Part shown: in pieces, positions 1 to 8,490 of the stretch
Numbering within the stretch: position 1 is the first letter of the stretch
Layout of the letters: every line of letters begins with the position of its first letter
Source of the DNA: Henriciella sp.
GTDB lineage: Bacteria > Pseudomonadota > Alphaproteobacteria > Caulobacterales > Hyphomonadaceae
Reading direction: 5' to 3'
DNA: 64,000 bases
Assembly: GCA_013214545.1 (NCBI GenBank)
Contig: JABSQB010000011.1
Span: 22,048 to 86,047, forward strand
Notes under the pieces: generated by a model
The model's input: only the letters and a program-made list of their open reading frames with translations
Databases searched by the model: none
What the model was told of the DNA's origin: nothing
Position numbers and translations under genes: made by a program

Positions 1-446
1 ATCGCTTCTAGGCTTTTGCGTCCGCTCTGATCGGCTTCCAGTGCGCCGACTTTGGCATGCAGCGTTTCATGAGTTTCGCGCAACTCGTCGATCATGCCTT
101 CGACTTCTGCAGCCATGGCGGCATTGGAGTTCTCGGTGCCTTCCAGGCGGGCAAGCATACCCAAAACAGACTGATCTATTCCAGTAATCGCGAGAGTGGA
201 GCGTGCTTCGACAGCCTCGATCCGCTGCGCCAGAGAGTCGAGGGGTCCGCCATGATGCGGTGAGGGGTGCTCATCCTGGAAAGGCGACCTGTAGAGATCG
301 CGGGGCCCGGCCTCGCTGTGTCCTTCCAGGAGCAGGTTGTTAATATAGTCGCCCAGCGTGACGCCCTTCAGGCGCGCTTTTTCTTTTGCGACGGCGCGGG
401 CGCGGTCATCCACCCCCTTAACGCTCCAGGACCCATATTGGCTCAT
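1..446 (-). CDS. PodJ-like polarity/localization factor, N-terminal part (cut by window edge)
   Basis: An open minus-strand frame runs from ATG at 446 to the window edge without a stop (148 codons). The start is supported by GGAG eight bases upstream (455-458). The first residues read MSQYGSWSVKGVDDRARAVA, followed by GVTLGDYINNLL. This resembles the conserved N-terminus of the PodJ/SEL1-repeat localization factors of Caulobacterales, recalled as a WSVKGxD-xxAR block followed by GMTLGEWLN. Further on the protein turns into charged, probably coiled-coil sequence (LDSLAQRIEAVEAR, ARLEGTEN, IDELRETHETLHAKV), as in PodJ. In that family the cytoplasmic coiled coils recruit polar proteins and C-terminal parts reach the periplasm; the C-terminus lies outside this window. 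It is divergent from the MerR gene. The PodJ-like call rests on the N-terminal motif only. Confidence 0.72.
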   Translation of the reverse strand, partial: MSQYGSWSVKGVDDRARAVAKEKARLKGVTLGDYINNLLLEGHSEAGPRDLYRSPFQDEHPSPHHGGPLDSLAQRIEAVEARSTLAITGIDQSVLGMLARLEGTENSNAAMAAEVEGMIDELRETHETLHAKVGALEADQSGRKSLEA

Positions 447-589
447 GCCCTGCACTCCAGCACGTGCCCGCCTGATTCGTCAGACGAGCAGATTTACCCA
501 TTTTCAACCTTGAGATGACGTGAGCGCTCTTAATTCCGAGTTAAAAAGGTAAACGTTTGCAGCCAATTTCGTAAGATTTGTTCATACCC

Positions 590-631
590 TTTACGTCAAC
601 GAGACCCGGGTGACGTTGACGTTCGCGTAAA
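590..631. promoter_or_regulatory. Candidate MerR-type operator(s) upstream of the MerR regulator
   Basis: Two related elements lie in the divergent intergenic region just before the MerR gene: TTTACGTCAAC at 590-600 and TTGACGTTCGCGTAAA at 616-631. The second shares TTGACGT and CGTAAA half-sites with the element at 3114. The first is close to an inverted copy (GTTGACGTAAA on the other strand). This resembles the TTTACGT/ACGTAAA style of palindrome recalled for LiuR-type MerR regulators. The second element ends four bases before the start codon, which fits autorepression. Inference from sequence likeness only. Confidence 0.5.
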
Positions 632-635
632 GACG

Positions 636-1130
636 ATGCATACTCTGCCTATGCCTGATACCGTAACTTCACTTTCTATCGCTGACTCTCGGACGTTTTC
701 GATTTCGGAACTGGCCCGCGAGTTTGGAATCACACCACGCGCGCTGCGCTTCTACGAAGACAAGGATATGCTGCACCCGGCACGGGATGGCATGACCCGC
801 GTTTACTCGCATCGCGATCGCGGCCGAGTAAAGATCATTGTGCGTCTGAAACGCCTTGGTCTGCCGCTCGCAGATATTCGCGAGATCCTGGACTTGTATG
901 GTCTGGAAGATGGACAGCGTGCTCAGATGCGCATGTCGCTGGTTAAGTTTCAGAACCAGATCAAAGAGCTGGAAAGCCAGCGCGAAGACATTGAAATGGC
1001 GCTGCAGGAACTGCACCGCGGCATTGAGTGGCTCGAGGAGCAGCTCGACAAAATCGGTCCCGGCGCTGCAGAGGCCGAGAACCTCAAAGCCTATGATGAA
1101 GTTGCCCGTCGCCAGCTAGACGACGCGTGA
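636..1130 (+). CDS. MerR-family transcriptional regulator (LiuR-like)
   Basis: This is a 164-residue one-component regulator. An N-terminal winged helix-turn-helix of MerR type spans about residues 20-90 (FSISELAREFGITPRALRFY, then RVYSHRDRGRVKIIVRLKRL and GLPLADIREILDLY). A long C-terminal dimerisation helix follows (about 95-150). There are no cysteine pairs or metal-binding tail, so a metal sensor is unlikely. The type resembles LiuR-like MerR proteins controlling branched-chain amino acid or acyl-CoA degradation, and the next six genes are acyl-CoA enzymes. An alternative start at 651 (MPDTVTS) would shorten it by five residues; no strong ribosome-binding site favours either. Candidate operators abut the start, suggesting autoregulation. 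It is followed by a perfect hairpin at 1171-1202. Confidence 0.85.
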   Translation: MHTLPMPDTVTSLSIADSRTFSISELAREFGITPRALRFYEDKDMLHPARDGMTRVYSHRDRGRVKIIVRLKRLGLPLADIREILDLYGLEDGQRAQMRMSLVKFQNQIKELESQREDIEMALQELHRGIEWLEEQLDKIGPGAAEAENLKAYDEVARRQLDDA

Positions 1131-1170
1131 TCAATTACAGTTTGACCCGCAAGAGTTGAATGACCTTTCC

Positions 1171-1202
1171 AAACCGTGACGCTACCTCAAGCGTCACGGT
1201 TT
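1171..1202 (+). terminator. Perfect 13-bp stem hairpin after the MerR gene
   Basis: AAACCGTGACGCT and its exact complement AGCGTCACGGTTT flank a six-base loop. The sequence downstream is TAATAATATT rather than a clean T-run, so as a rho-independent terminator it is imperfect. It could attenuate transcription between the regulator and the acyl-CoA dehydrogenase gene 27 bases later, or act as a mRNA-processing hairpin that separates expression levels. Confidence 0.55.
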
Positions 1203-1228
1203 AATAATATTCCTAAGGGGAGCCCCAG

Positions 1229-3010
1229 ATGCCACGTTACGACGCGCCGGTTCGCGACATGAAATTCATTCTTCACGACGTCCTGTCGCTGCAGAACTAT
1301 TCCAATCTGCCAGGATTTGAAGAAGCCACGCCCGACCTGATTGACGCAATTCTGGAAGAGTCTGGCAAGTTTGCGAAAGAGGTTCTGTTTCCACTGAACA
1401 AAGTCGGCGACGAGCAAGGCTGTATCCGCAACGCGGATGCCAGCGTGAAAACGCCCGATGGTTTTCCGGAAGCCTATCAGCAAATGGTCGAGAATGGCTG
1501 GCCGCTGCTCGGAAAGTCGCCGGAAATGGGCGGCCAGGGTCTGCCGCACGTGGTCAATATGGCGACCAGCGAAATGACCTCTTCCGCCAACATGGCGTTT
1601 GCGATGTATCCGGGTCTGACCTCGGGCGCGTTTGAAGCGCTGATGGCGGGTGGCTCCGAAGAACAGAAGGCCAAGTACGGGCCGAACATGGCGTCCGGCA
1701 AATGGGCTGGCACCATGAACTTGACGGAGCCGCAGTGCGGAACCGATCTTGGCCTGATCAAGACCAAGGCTGTTCCTCAGCCCGATGGGTCGTATAAAAT
1801 CACAGGTCAAAAAATCTGGATTTCAGGTGGTGAGCAGGACCTGACCGAGAACATTATTCACCTCGTGCTCGCGCGCATTGAAGGTGGTCCGGAAGGCATC
1901 AAAGGCATCTCGCTCTTCGTCGTGCCTAAATTCATCGTCAACGATGATGGCTCTCTCGGCGAACGCAACGCTGCCTCATGCGGCGGCCTTGAAGAGAAGA
2001 TGGGCATCCACGGCAATGCGACTTGCGTCATGAATTATGACGGCGCCACCGGCTGGCTGGTCGGTGAAGAGCATAAGGGCATGCGCACCATGTTCGTCAT
2101 GATGAACGAAGCGCGTCTCGGCGTTGGTATGCAGGGCCTCAGCCAGGCTGAAGTCGCCTATCAAAACGCTGTTGATTTCGCCAATGACCGGCTTCAGGGC
2201 CGCTCTCTAAAGGGCGTTCAGGCCCCTGATAAACCAGCGGACCCAGTGATTGTTCACCCAGACGTTCGCCGCATGTTGATGGATCAGAAATCCTTCATCG
2301 AAGGCGCCCGCGCGTTCACTTACTGGACGGCCTTGCACGGCGACCTGCATCACAAGTCGCCTGACGAGAAAGTGCAAGAGAAGGCTGGCGATTACATGGC
2401 TCTGCTGACCCCTGTCATCAAAGCCTTCCTGACCGATCGCGGCTTCAAGATGGCCAATGAGGCGCTGCAAATTCATGGCGGGTCGGGCTTCACCCAGGAA
2501 TGGGGACTTGAACAGTTCGTTCGCGATTGCCGGATCACCCTGATCTATGAAGGCACAAACGGCATTCAGGCGCTCGACCTTGTAGGGCGGAAACTGGCAG
2601 CAAATGGCGGCCGGGCGGTGTTCAGCTTCTTCGCAGAGATCGACGATTTCATCGGCGAGAATGAAGGCAATGATGAGTTGGCGCTGTTCCTCGAAGGTCT
2701 GAAGTCCGCCAAGGCGCAGCTGCAGGAAGGCACCACCTGGCTGATGCAGAATGGCATGACTGATTTCAACAATGCCGGCGCGGCCTCGACCGATTATCTG
2801 CAACTCTTTGGCCTGACGGCGCTCGCTTATATGTGGGCGAAAATGGCGAAGGTCTCGCTCGAAAAGCGCGGCGATGATCCGTTCTATGACGACAAGATCC
2901 TGACCGGAAAATACTACATTACCCGGGTCCTTCCGGAGACAGCGTCGCACCTTGCCAAGCTCAAAACGGGCGCTGAGCTGATGATGGCGCTGCCGGCTGA
3001 CCGGTTCTAA
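1229..3010 (+). CDS. Acyl-CoA dehydrogenase, long (~590 aa) DmdC-like type
   Basis: A 593-residue FAD-dependent acyl-CoA dehydrogenase. It oxidises an acyl-CoA to the 2-enoyl-CoA and passes electrons to ETF. Visible landmarks are the flavin/substrate motif MNLTEPQCGTDLG (about residue 160), then KIWISGGE, then NEALQIHGGSGFTQEWG and the catalytic-glutamate motif IYEGTNGIQALDLVGRKL. Its Glu corresponds to Glu376 of medium-chain enzymes. About 130 further residues follow, as in the ~590-residue subfamily often annotated as 3-methylmercaptopropionyl-CoA dehydrogenase (DmdC). That specific substrate cannot be read from the sequence, and many members are generic fatty acyl-CoA enzymes. The start follows a strong AAGGGGA Shine-Dalgarno (1214). 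First gene of the beta-oxidation cluster. Confidence 0.9.
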   Translation: MPRYDAPVRDMKFILHDVLSLQNYSNLPGFEEATPDLIDAILEESGKFAKEVLFPLNKVGDEQGCIRNADASVKTPDGFPEAYQQMVENGWPLLGKSPEMGGQGLPHVVNMATSEMTSSANMAFAMYPGLTSGAFEALMAGGSEEQKAKYGPNMASGKWAGTMNLTEPQCGTDLGLIKTKAVPQPDGSYKITGQKIWISGGEQDLTENIIHLVLARIEGGPEGIKGISLFVVPKFIVNDDGSLGERNAASCGGLEEKMGIHGNATCVMNYDGATGWLVGEEHKGMRTMFVMMNEARLGVGMQGLSQAEVAYQNAVDFANDRLQGRSLKGVQAPDKPADPVIVHPDVRRMLMDQKSFIEGARAFTYWTALHGDLHHKSPDEKVQEKAGDYMALLTPVIKAFLTDRGFKMANEALQIHGGSGFTQEWGLEQFVRDCRITLIYEGTNGIQALDLVGRKLAANGGRAVFSFFAEIDDFIGENEGNDELALFLEGLKSAKAQLQEGTTWLMQNGMTDFNNAGAASTDYLQLFGLTALAYMWAKMAKVSLEKRGDDPFYDDKILTGKYYITRVLPETASHLAKLKTGAELMMALPADRF

Positions 3011-3113
3011 GCCATCAGAAACGTGATGAATCGGCCAATCCCTCCAGATTGGCCGATTTTGCAGCAACTTCCCGTTGCGTCACCGCTGGTCAAAACGCGC
3101 TTTTGCACCTAAA

Positions 3114-3135
3114 TTGACGTGAACGTAAACGTCAT
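3114..3135. promoter_or_regulatory. Candidate MerR-type operator before the second acyl-CoA dehydrogenase
   Basis: TTGACGTGAACGTAAA (3114-3129) continues into CGTCAT, giving overlapping TTGACGT/ACGTAAACGTCA half-sites in inverted arrangement. It matches the element before the MerR gene (616-631) at both half-sites. It lies 22-44 bases before the start codon at 3158 and overlaps the upstream in-frame ATG at 3119, arguing that 3119 is not the start. It suggests an internal, separately regulated promoter inside the cluster. Confidence 0.55.
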
Positions 3136-3157
3136 AATCTATTCTCAGGAGTTCCTT

Positions 3158-4321
3158 ATGTCCGATGTCCTCGATGTCCCGTTGGCGAAATGGCGTCAGG
3201 ATGAGGAAATCAAGATCTTCGACGATGCGGTTGCGCAGTTCTTTGAGAAGGAATTGAAGCCCCACGTTGAAGACTGGCGCGAGGCTGGGGCTGTCCCGCG
3301 TGAGGTCTGGAAACAGGCGGCGGAACAAGGCCTGCTCCTAGTATCAGCGCCTGAGGAATATGGCGGCGCCGGCGGCGATTTCCGGCATGACGCGATCATC
3401 ATTGAACAGCTGGAAAAGCAAGGCATTGCAGGCTTCGGCATTGGCTTGCACAACGCCATCGTCGCGCCTTACATCATCCATTACGGCTCAGAAGAGCAGA
3501 AGCAGCGTCTGCTTCCGCGACTGGCGTCTGGGGATCTGGTTTGCGCCATTGCGATGACCGAGCCGGGGACCGGATCAGACCTTCAGAACATCAAAACCAC
3601 CGCCAAGAAAGATGGCAATGGCTATGTGATTAACGGCTCCAAGACGTTCATTACCAATGGCCAGACAGCCGATCTGGTGCTGGTCTGCGCCAAGACGGAC
3701 CCCAGCAAGGGCGCCAAAGGGATTTCGATCATGATGGTCGAAACCGAGGAAGTTGAAGGCTTTGAGCGCGGCCGCAACCTGAAGAAGATCGGTCAGCCAG
3801 CGGCTGATACGTCGGAACTTTTCTTCAATGACGTGAAGGTGCCGGCATCGGCCCTGCTCGGGCCAGAGGAAGGCCAGGGCTTCATACAGCTGATGCAACA
3901 ACTGCCGCAAGAGCGCCATATCATCGGCATTCAGGGCATCGGCATGATTGAGCGGGCGATCAAAGAAACCGTTGCCTATGTGAAGCAGCGCAAAGCCTTT
4001 GGCGGGACGATATTCGATTTCCAGAACACCCAGTTCAAACTGGCCGAATGCAAGACTGAGGCGACGGTCGCAAAAGTCTTCGCCGACCATTGCACGGAGT
4101 TGCTGCTCAAAGGCGAGCTCGATGCCGCCACCGCGTCGATGTCGAAATACTGGATCTCTGATCTGCAGTGTAAAATTATTGACGAATGCCTGCAGCTCCA
4201 CGGCGGCTGGGGCTATATGGACGAGTATCCAATCGGTCAGATGTATCAGGATGCCCGCGTCCAGCGTATCTATGGCGGTGCCAATGAAGTGATGAAAATG
4301 CTGATCGCGAGGACGCTGTAA
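3158..4321 (+). CDS. Acyl-CoA dehydrogenase (long-chain-type active site)
   Basis: A 387-residue acyl-CoA dehydrogenase of normal length. Motifs are MTEPGTGSDLQNIKTTAKK, then SKTFITNGQTADLVLV, RKAFGG and QLHGGWGYMDEY. The usual C-terminal catalytic motif YEGT is here IYGGANEVMKMLIARTL, with Gly in place of Glu. The base is probably supplied by the Glu in LPQERHI, as in long-chain acyl-CoA dehydrogenase where Glu261 sits in LPQERL. The start at 3158 is chosen over an upstream in-frame ATG at 3119 because CAGGAG precedes it at 3147 and the earlier ATG falls inside a candidate operator. Likely substrates are long-chain or branched acyl-CoAs. Downstream genes follow within 2-35 bases. Confidence 0.92.
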   Translation: MSDVLDVPLAKWRQDEEIKIFDDAVAQFFEKELKPHVEDWREAGAVPREVWKQAAEQGLLLVSAPEEYGGAGGDFRHDAIIIEQLEKQGIAGFGIGLHNAIVAPYIIHYGSEEQKQRLLPRLASGDLVCAIAMTEPGTGSDLQNIKTTAKKDGNGYVINGSKTFITNGQTADLVLVCAKTDPSKGAKGISIMMVETEEVEGFERGRNLKKIGQPAADTSELFFNDVKVPASALLGPEEGQGFIQLMQQLPQERHIIGIQGIGMIERAIKETVAYVKQRKAFGGTIFDFQNTQFKLAECKTEATVAKVFADHCTELLLKGELDAATASMSKYWISDLQCKIIDECLQLHGGWGYMDEYPIGQMYQDARVQRIYGGANEVMKMLIARTL

Positions 4322-4323
4322 GC

Positions 4324-4755
4324 TTGCCAGACGATAGCCATCTCCTCAGCGAAGTGTTTCCCAAGCCAGCCGAGAGCTCCAAGTCTCTCGGGTTCAAGCT
4401 TGTCTCGCTCGATATGAGCAAGATGGAGACTCGTGTGGCGTTCGAGGGCAAGACGGAATTCACCAATCCCGAGGGCTATATTCAGGGTGGATACCTGTCG
4501 GCCATGCTGGATGACACGATCGGAATGCTCGCGACCATGAAAACTGGTACCCGCGCATTTCCGTCCACGATCGATCTGCACACAACCTTTTTACGACCCG
4601 TGAGAGTCGGCGCGATTGAAGTCGCCGCCCGGCTTCGCAACATTGGTCGACAAGTGATTTTTGCTGAAGCTGATCTATATGACTCTCGTGGCAAGGAAGC
4701 CGCGCGGGCCAGAGCTTCGCTCGCCATCAATCCGATGAAGGCGCCAGCAAAATGA
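4324..4755 (+). CDS. PaaI-family hotdog thioesterase
   Basis: A 143-residue single hotdog-fold protein. The characteristic segment is GYIQGGYLSAMLDDTIGMLA, followed by the central strands STIDLHTTFLRPVRVGAIEV. It lacks the HGG of many PaaI proteins, having QGG with Asp downstream (MLDD). It probably hydrolyses acyl-CoA or aryl-CoA thioesters, releasing CoA when intermediates accumulate. The start used is TTG two bases after the preceding stop, with GAGGA 11 bases upstream. The next ATG, at about 4414, would remove the first helix and strand, so TTG is preferred. Tight spacing indicates co-transcription with the dehydrogenase. Confidence 0.8.
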   Translation: MPDDSHLLSEVFPKPAESSKSLGFKLVSLDMSKMETRVAFEGKTEFTNPEGYIQGGYLSAMLDDTIGMLATMKTGTRAFPSTIDLHTTFLRPVRVGAIEVAARLRNIGRQVIFAEADLYDSRGKEAARARASLAINPMKAPAK

Positions 4756-4790
4756 TTGAGTTCAAGAGTTAACGATAGGAGACCCCTCCC

Positions 4791-5996
4791 ATGACCGAGG
4801 CCTACATTTATGACGCCGTGCGAACCCCGCGTGGCAAAGGCAAAAAATCTGGCAGCCTGCACGAAATTACGGCGCTGGAACTGTCGACTCAAACCCTCGA
4901 AGCGATCCGCGACCGCAATGATCTCGACACCCAATATGTCGACGATGTTGTTCTCGGCTGCGTCTCGCCAGTGGGTGAGCAAGGCGGCGACATTGCCCGT
5001 ATCGCGGTGCTGAACGCTGACTATGCGCAAACCACGGCCGGCGTTCAGGTTGATCGTTTCTGCGCGTCGGGCCTCGAAGCTTGCAACATGGCGGCGGCAA
5101 AAGTCATGACCGGCGAGGCCGATATGGCAATTGGCGGCGGTATTGAAAGCATGAGCCGCGTGCCAATGGGCGCTGCTGGTGGCGCATGGTCGTCTGATCC
5201 GCAGATTGCTTTGAAATCCTATTTCTCACCGCAAGGTGTGGGCGCTGACACGATCGCCACCAAGTGGGGCTTCTCGCGCGACGATGTCGATGCTTACGCG
5301 ATCGAGTCGCAACGCCGCGCGGCGCAGGCCTGGGAAGAAAACCGTTTCTCCAAGTCAATCGTGGCGGTCAAAGACCAGATGGGCGGCATCCAGCTCGACC
5401 ATGATGAGCATATGCGCCCAGACGCGGACATGCAGAGCCTGGCAGCCCTTAATCCAAGCTTTGCTGGAATGGGCGCCATGGGTTTCGACGAAGTGATCAA
5501 GCAGCGCTATCCGGAGCTGGAAGCGATCAATCATGTGCATCACGCCGGTAACTCGTCGGGCATCGTGGACGGGGCATCTGCTGTCCTCTTCGGCTCAAAG
5601 GAAATGGGCGAACGGCTCGGCCTGAAGCCACGCGCGCGGGTCAAGCAAATGGCGTCGATTGGCTCTGAGCCCGGCATCATGCTGACCGGCCCGACGGATG
5701 TGACGCTGAAAGCGCTGAAAAAAGCCGGCATGGAAGTCGATGATATTGACCTCTACGAGCTCAACGAAGCTTTCGCGTCTGTGCCAATGCTGATGATGCA
5801 TCTGCTCGGCATTGATCATGACAAGATGAACGTGAATGGCGGTGCGATTGCTATGGGTCACCCACTCGGCGCGACTGGCGGTATGCTGCTCGGCACCATG
5901 GTGGATGAACTCGAACGGGCAGACAAAGAGACCGCTCTGGTCACGCTTTGTGTTGGCGCCGGTATGGGCACGGCGACCATTATCGAACGCGTTTAA
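4791..5996 (+). CDS. Acetyl-CoA C-acyltransferase (thiolase)
   Basis: A 401-residue thiolase that cleaves 3-ketoacyl-CoA with CoA to acetyl-CoA and a shortened acyl-CoA. The nucleophilic Cys lies in [16 protein letters not shown] (about residue 90). The His motif is [16 protein letters not shown] and the C-terminal Cys is in [17 protein letters not shown]. Full family length, with a GGAGACCCC ribosome-binding site before ATG 4791. Its position before a FadB-type fusion enzyme points to the degradative direction (FadA/FadI class) rather than PHB synthesis, though sequence alone does not settle this. Confidence 0.92.
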   Translation: MTEAYIYDAVRTPRGKGKKSGSLHEITALELSTQTLEAIRDRNDLDTQYVDDVVLGCVSPVGEQGGDIARIAVLNADYAQTTAGVQVDRFCASGLEACNMAAAKVMTGEADMAIGGGIESMSRVPMGAAGGAWSSDPQIALKSYFSPQGVGADTIATKWGFSRDDVDAYAIESQRRAAQAWEENRFSKSIVAVKDQMGGIQLDHDEHMRPDADMQSLAALNPSFAGMGAMGFDEVIKQRYPELEAINHVHHAGNSSGIVDGASAVLFGSKEMGERLGLKPRARVKQMASIGSEPGIMLTGPTDVTLKALKKAGMEVDDIDLYELNEAFASVPMLMMHLLGIDHDKMNVNGGAIAMGHPLGATGGMLLGTMVDELERADKETALVTLCVGAGMGTATIIERV

Positions 5997-6001
5997 GCGA
6001 T

Positions 6002-6196
6002 ATGGGAGAGGCAGGTTTCCCCATTGGCATCGCGATCGGTATTTCATTCGGCGTCGCGATTGGCGTTTCGATAGATAATATCGGCGCAGGCCTTGCAGCC
6101 GGGGTTGCTCTCGGCATCGGGCTCGGACTTGCCCTCTCTCAATCTAAGAAAAAGTCGGGTGATGACACCCAAGAGTCTCAGGATAAAGACAAATGA
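6002..6196 (+). CDS. Small glycine-zipper membrane protein in the beta-oxidation operon
   Basis: A 64-residue protein. A hydrophobic stretch with repeating small residues (GIAIGISFGVAIGVSID, then GAGLAAGVALGIGLGLAL) suggests one or two glycine-zipper membrane helices. It ends in a charged polar tail ([17 protein letters not shown]). It starts six bases after the thiolase stop and its stop overlaps the next start (ATGA at 6193), so it sits precisely between two operon genes and is probably translated with them. I do not recognise a family with a known role. It might dock the enzymes at the membrane, but this is speculation. Confidence 0.65.
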   Translation: MGEAGFPIGIAIGISFGVAIGVSIDNIGAGLAAGVALGIGLGLALSQSKKKSGDDTQESQDKDK

Positions 6197-8430
6197 ACCT
6201 CGAAACATTCTCTTTCGATATTGATGGCGACGGCATCGCGCACGCGATCTTTGATGTGCCTGGCCGCAGTATGAACACGCTCACCGGCAAGGCTGTTGCC
6301 GATATTATCGCAATCACCAATGAAGTTGCGACCAATGACAAGATTACCGGTCTGGTCATTTCGTCCGGCAAACCGTCTGGCTTCTGCGCCGGCGCGGATC
6401 TCGGCGAAATGAACGAGAGCGCTGGTGGCGGCGGCAAGTCCGAAGCTGACATGTCCGAAGCCGAGCTGAAAGCCATGCAGTTTGAGCGCGGCTTTGCGCT
6501 CAACAAGACGTTGCGCGAGCTCGAGACCTGCGGCAAGCCGGTTGCGGTAGCGCTGAACGGTCTGGCGCTTGGCGGCGGCCTGGAAGTGGCGCTCGCAGGA
6601 CATTACCGCGTTGCGGCGAATGACAATCCGAAGATCCAGTTCGGTCTGCCAGAAGCTAAAATCGGCCTGTTGCCTGGTGCTGGCGGAACCCAGCGTCTGC
6701 CGCGTTTGATCGGCGTTCAGGAAGCGCTGCCTCTGATCCTTCAGGGCAAAAGCTTCAACGCCGAGAAGGCGAACAAGATGTGCGTCGTGAATGAACTCGC
6801 GGCAGGCTCAGACACTGTGGCCAAGTGTAAGGAATGGATCAAAGCCAATCCAAACGCCAAAGCCCCATGGGATGAAAAAGGCTTCAAAATGCCGGGCGGT
6901 GTCGTTCACCGTTCGCCGGGCGCTGGTCAGGTTGCGACCATGTCCAACGCTATGCTTGCGGCCAACACATACGGAAACTATCCGGCCCAGAAGAACATTC
7001 TGTCCTGCGTCTATGAAGGGACACAGGTGCCGATCGACGCCGGTCTGCGGATTGAAACCCGCTACTTCATCAACACACAGCAACGCCCGGAAGCGAAAGC
7101 GATGATCCGGTCGCTCTTCCTGTCCATGCAGGAACTGTCCAAAGGCGGAAACCGCCCGGCAGGCTATCCGAAGACTGAGTTCAAGAAGATCGCCGTTATC
7201 GGCGCTGGTCTGATGGGTGCAGGCATTGCCTATGTTCAAGCGAAAGCCGGCATTCCGACGGTCCTCGTCGATGTCTCGAAAGAGAATGCCGAGAAGGGTA
7301 AGGATTACTCACGCCGTCTGGTTGAGAAGGATATTTCTCGCGGCAAGTCTACGCAGGAGAAAGGCGACAAGCTGCTCGACCTGATCACCACGACCGACTC
7401 TTATGGTGACGTGAAGGGCGCCGACCTGGTTGTCGAAGCTGTGTTCGAGAATCCAGAGCTGAAAGCCAAGATCACCAAAATGGCCGAAGATGTGCTGAGT
7501 GCCGATGCGGTGTTTGGATCGAACACATCGACCTTGCCGATCACGGGTCTCGCTGAAGCGTCTCAGCGCCCTGAGAACTTTATCGGCATCCACTTCTTCT
7601 CCCCTGTGGAGCGGATGGGGCTGGTTGAGATCATCACCGGCGAAAAGACCAGTGAGGAAACCCTCGCCAAGTCGATCGATTATGTGCTGGCGATCCGCAA
7701 GACGCCGATCGTGGTCAATGATAGCCGCGGCTTCTACACCTCGCGATGCTTCGGCACCTACACGCAGGAAGGCATGGCGATGCTGGCCGAAGGCATCAAG
7801 CCAGCCATTATCGAGAATGTCGGTCGTCAAGCCGGCATGCCAATGGGCGCGCTGGAAGTGTCTGACTCTGTTGGCCTCGACACCGCCTTGAAAGTCGGCC
7901 GCCAAATGGCGCAGGCTGCTGGCATTGATTATGACTCCAATGAGCTTGGTCAGATGATGGCCTGGCTGGTCGAAGACCAGGGCCGTGTCGGTCGTAAAGC
8001 CGGTAAAGGTTTCTACGATTACAATGAAAAGGGTAAACCGTCGCGCCTGTGGCCGGACCTCAATACCCGTATCGATGTGACCGTGGACGAGTGCCCACCA
8101 GAGTTGAAACAACACCTCACCAACCGCTTCCTGGTCCGTCAGGCTGTGGAAGTAGCGCGCTGTTTCGAAGAAGGCGTGATCACGGATGCCCGCGACGCGG
8201 ACATTGGCTCGATCCTGGCTTGGGGCTTCGCGCCGTACACTGGTGGCTGCGCCTCTTACATGGATCTGATCTGGGGTATCCCGGAATTTGTGGCCGAAGC
8301 CGATGCGCTGGCTGAAAAGTATGGCGAGCGTTTCAAAGTCCCGCAGCTCCTGCGTGATATGGCGGCCAATGGCGAAACCTTCTACTCACGCTTCCCACCT
8401 GGTGGTGTGAAAGAAAAAGCCGCGGCGTAA
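6193..8430 (+). CDS. Bifunctional enoyl-CoA hydratase / 3-hydroxyacyl-CoA dehydrogenase (FadB/FadJ type)
   Basis: A 745-residue fusion. The N-terminal crotonase domain (about 1-200) has [12 protein letters not shown] for the oxyanion hole, and [17 protein letters not shown] and [20 protein letters not shown] with the two catalytic glutamates. A linker precedes the NAD-binding domain with [20 protein letters not shown] (about 332 on). [17 protein letters not shown] with the catalytic His follows, then the two C-terminal 3HCDH domains ending in GFAPYTGG. It hydrates 2-enoyl-CoA and oxidises the 3-hydroxyacyl-CoA with NAD. Its start overlaps the preceding small gene by four bases. It is the last gene of the operon, followed by a strong terminator. 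Confidence 0.95.
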   Translation: MNLETFSFDIDGDGIAHAIFDVPGRSMNTLTGKAVADIIAITNEVATNDKITGLVISSGKPSGFCAGADLGEMNESAGGGGKSEADMSEAELKAMQFERGFALNKTLRELETCGKPVAVALNGLALGGGLEVALAGHYRVAANDNPKIQFGLPEAKIGLLPGAGGTQRLPRLIGVQEALPLILQGKSFNAEKANKMCVVNELAAGSDTVAKCKEWIKANPNAKAPWDEKGFKMPGGVVHRSPGAGQVATMSNAMLAANTYGNYPAQKNILSCVYEGTQVPIDAGLRIETRYFINTQQRPEAKAMIRSLFLSMQELSKGGNRPAGYPKTEFKKIAVIGAGLMGAGIAYVQAKAGIPTVLVDVSKENAEKGKDYSRRLVEKDISRGKSTQEKGDKLLDLITTTDSYGDVKGADLVVEAVFENPELKAKITKMAEDVLSADAVFGSNTSTLPITGLAEASQRPENFIGIHFFSPVERMGLVEIITGEKTSEETLAKSIDYVLAIRKTPIVVNDSRGFYTSRCFGTYTQEGMAMLAEGIKPAIIENVGRQAGMPMGALEVSDSVGLDTALKVGRQMAQAAGIDYDSNELGQMMAWLVEDQGRVGRKAGKGFYDYNEKGKPSRLWPDLNTRIDVTVDECPPELKQHLTNRFLVRQAVEVARCFEEGVITDARDADIGSILAWGFAPYTGGCASYMDLIWGIPEFVAEADALAEKYGERFKVPQLLRDMAANGETFYSRFPPGGVKEKAAA

Positions 8431-8457
8431 ACCGCGACTTTTCAAGATGGAAAAAGA

Positions 8458-8488
8458 AAGGCCGGAGCATTTTGCTCCGGCCTTTTTT
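8458..8488 (+). terminator. Rho-independent terminator of the beta-oxidation operon
   Basis: AAGGCCGGAGCA and TGCTCCGGCCTT form a 12-bp stem with a TTT loop, followed by TTTT. The A-run before the stem makes it usable from both strands, so it may also end the convergent OmpA-family gene. Confidence 0.9.
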
Positions 8489-8490
8489 GC

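Noticed and set aside
57..518. Two plus-strand open frames of 68 and 83 codons
   Set aside because: They lie antisense to the PodJ-like frame, have no ribosome-binding site and composition typical of shadows.
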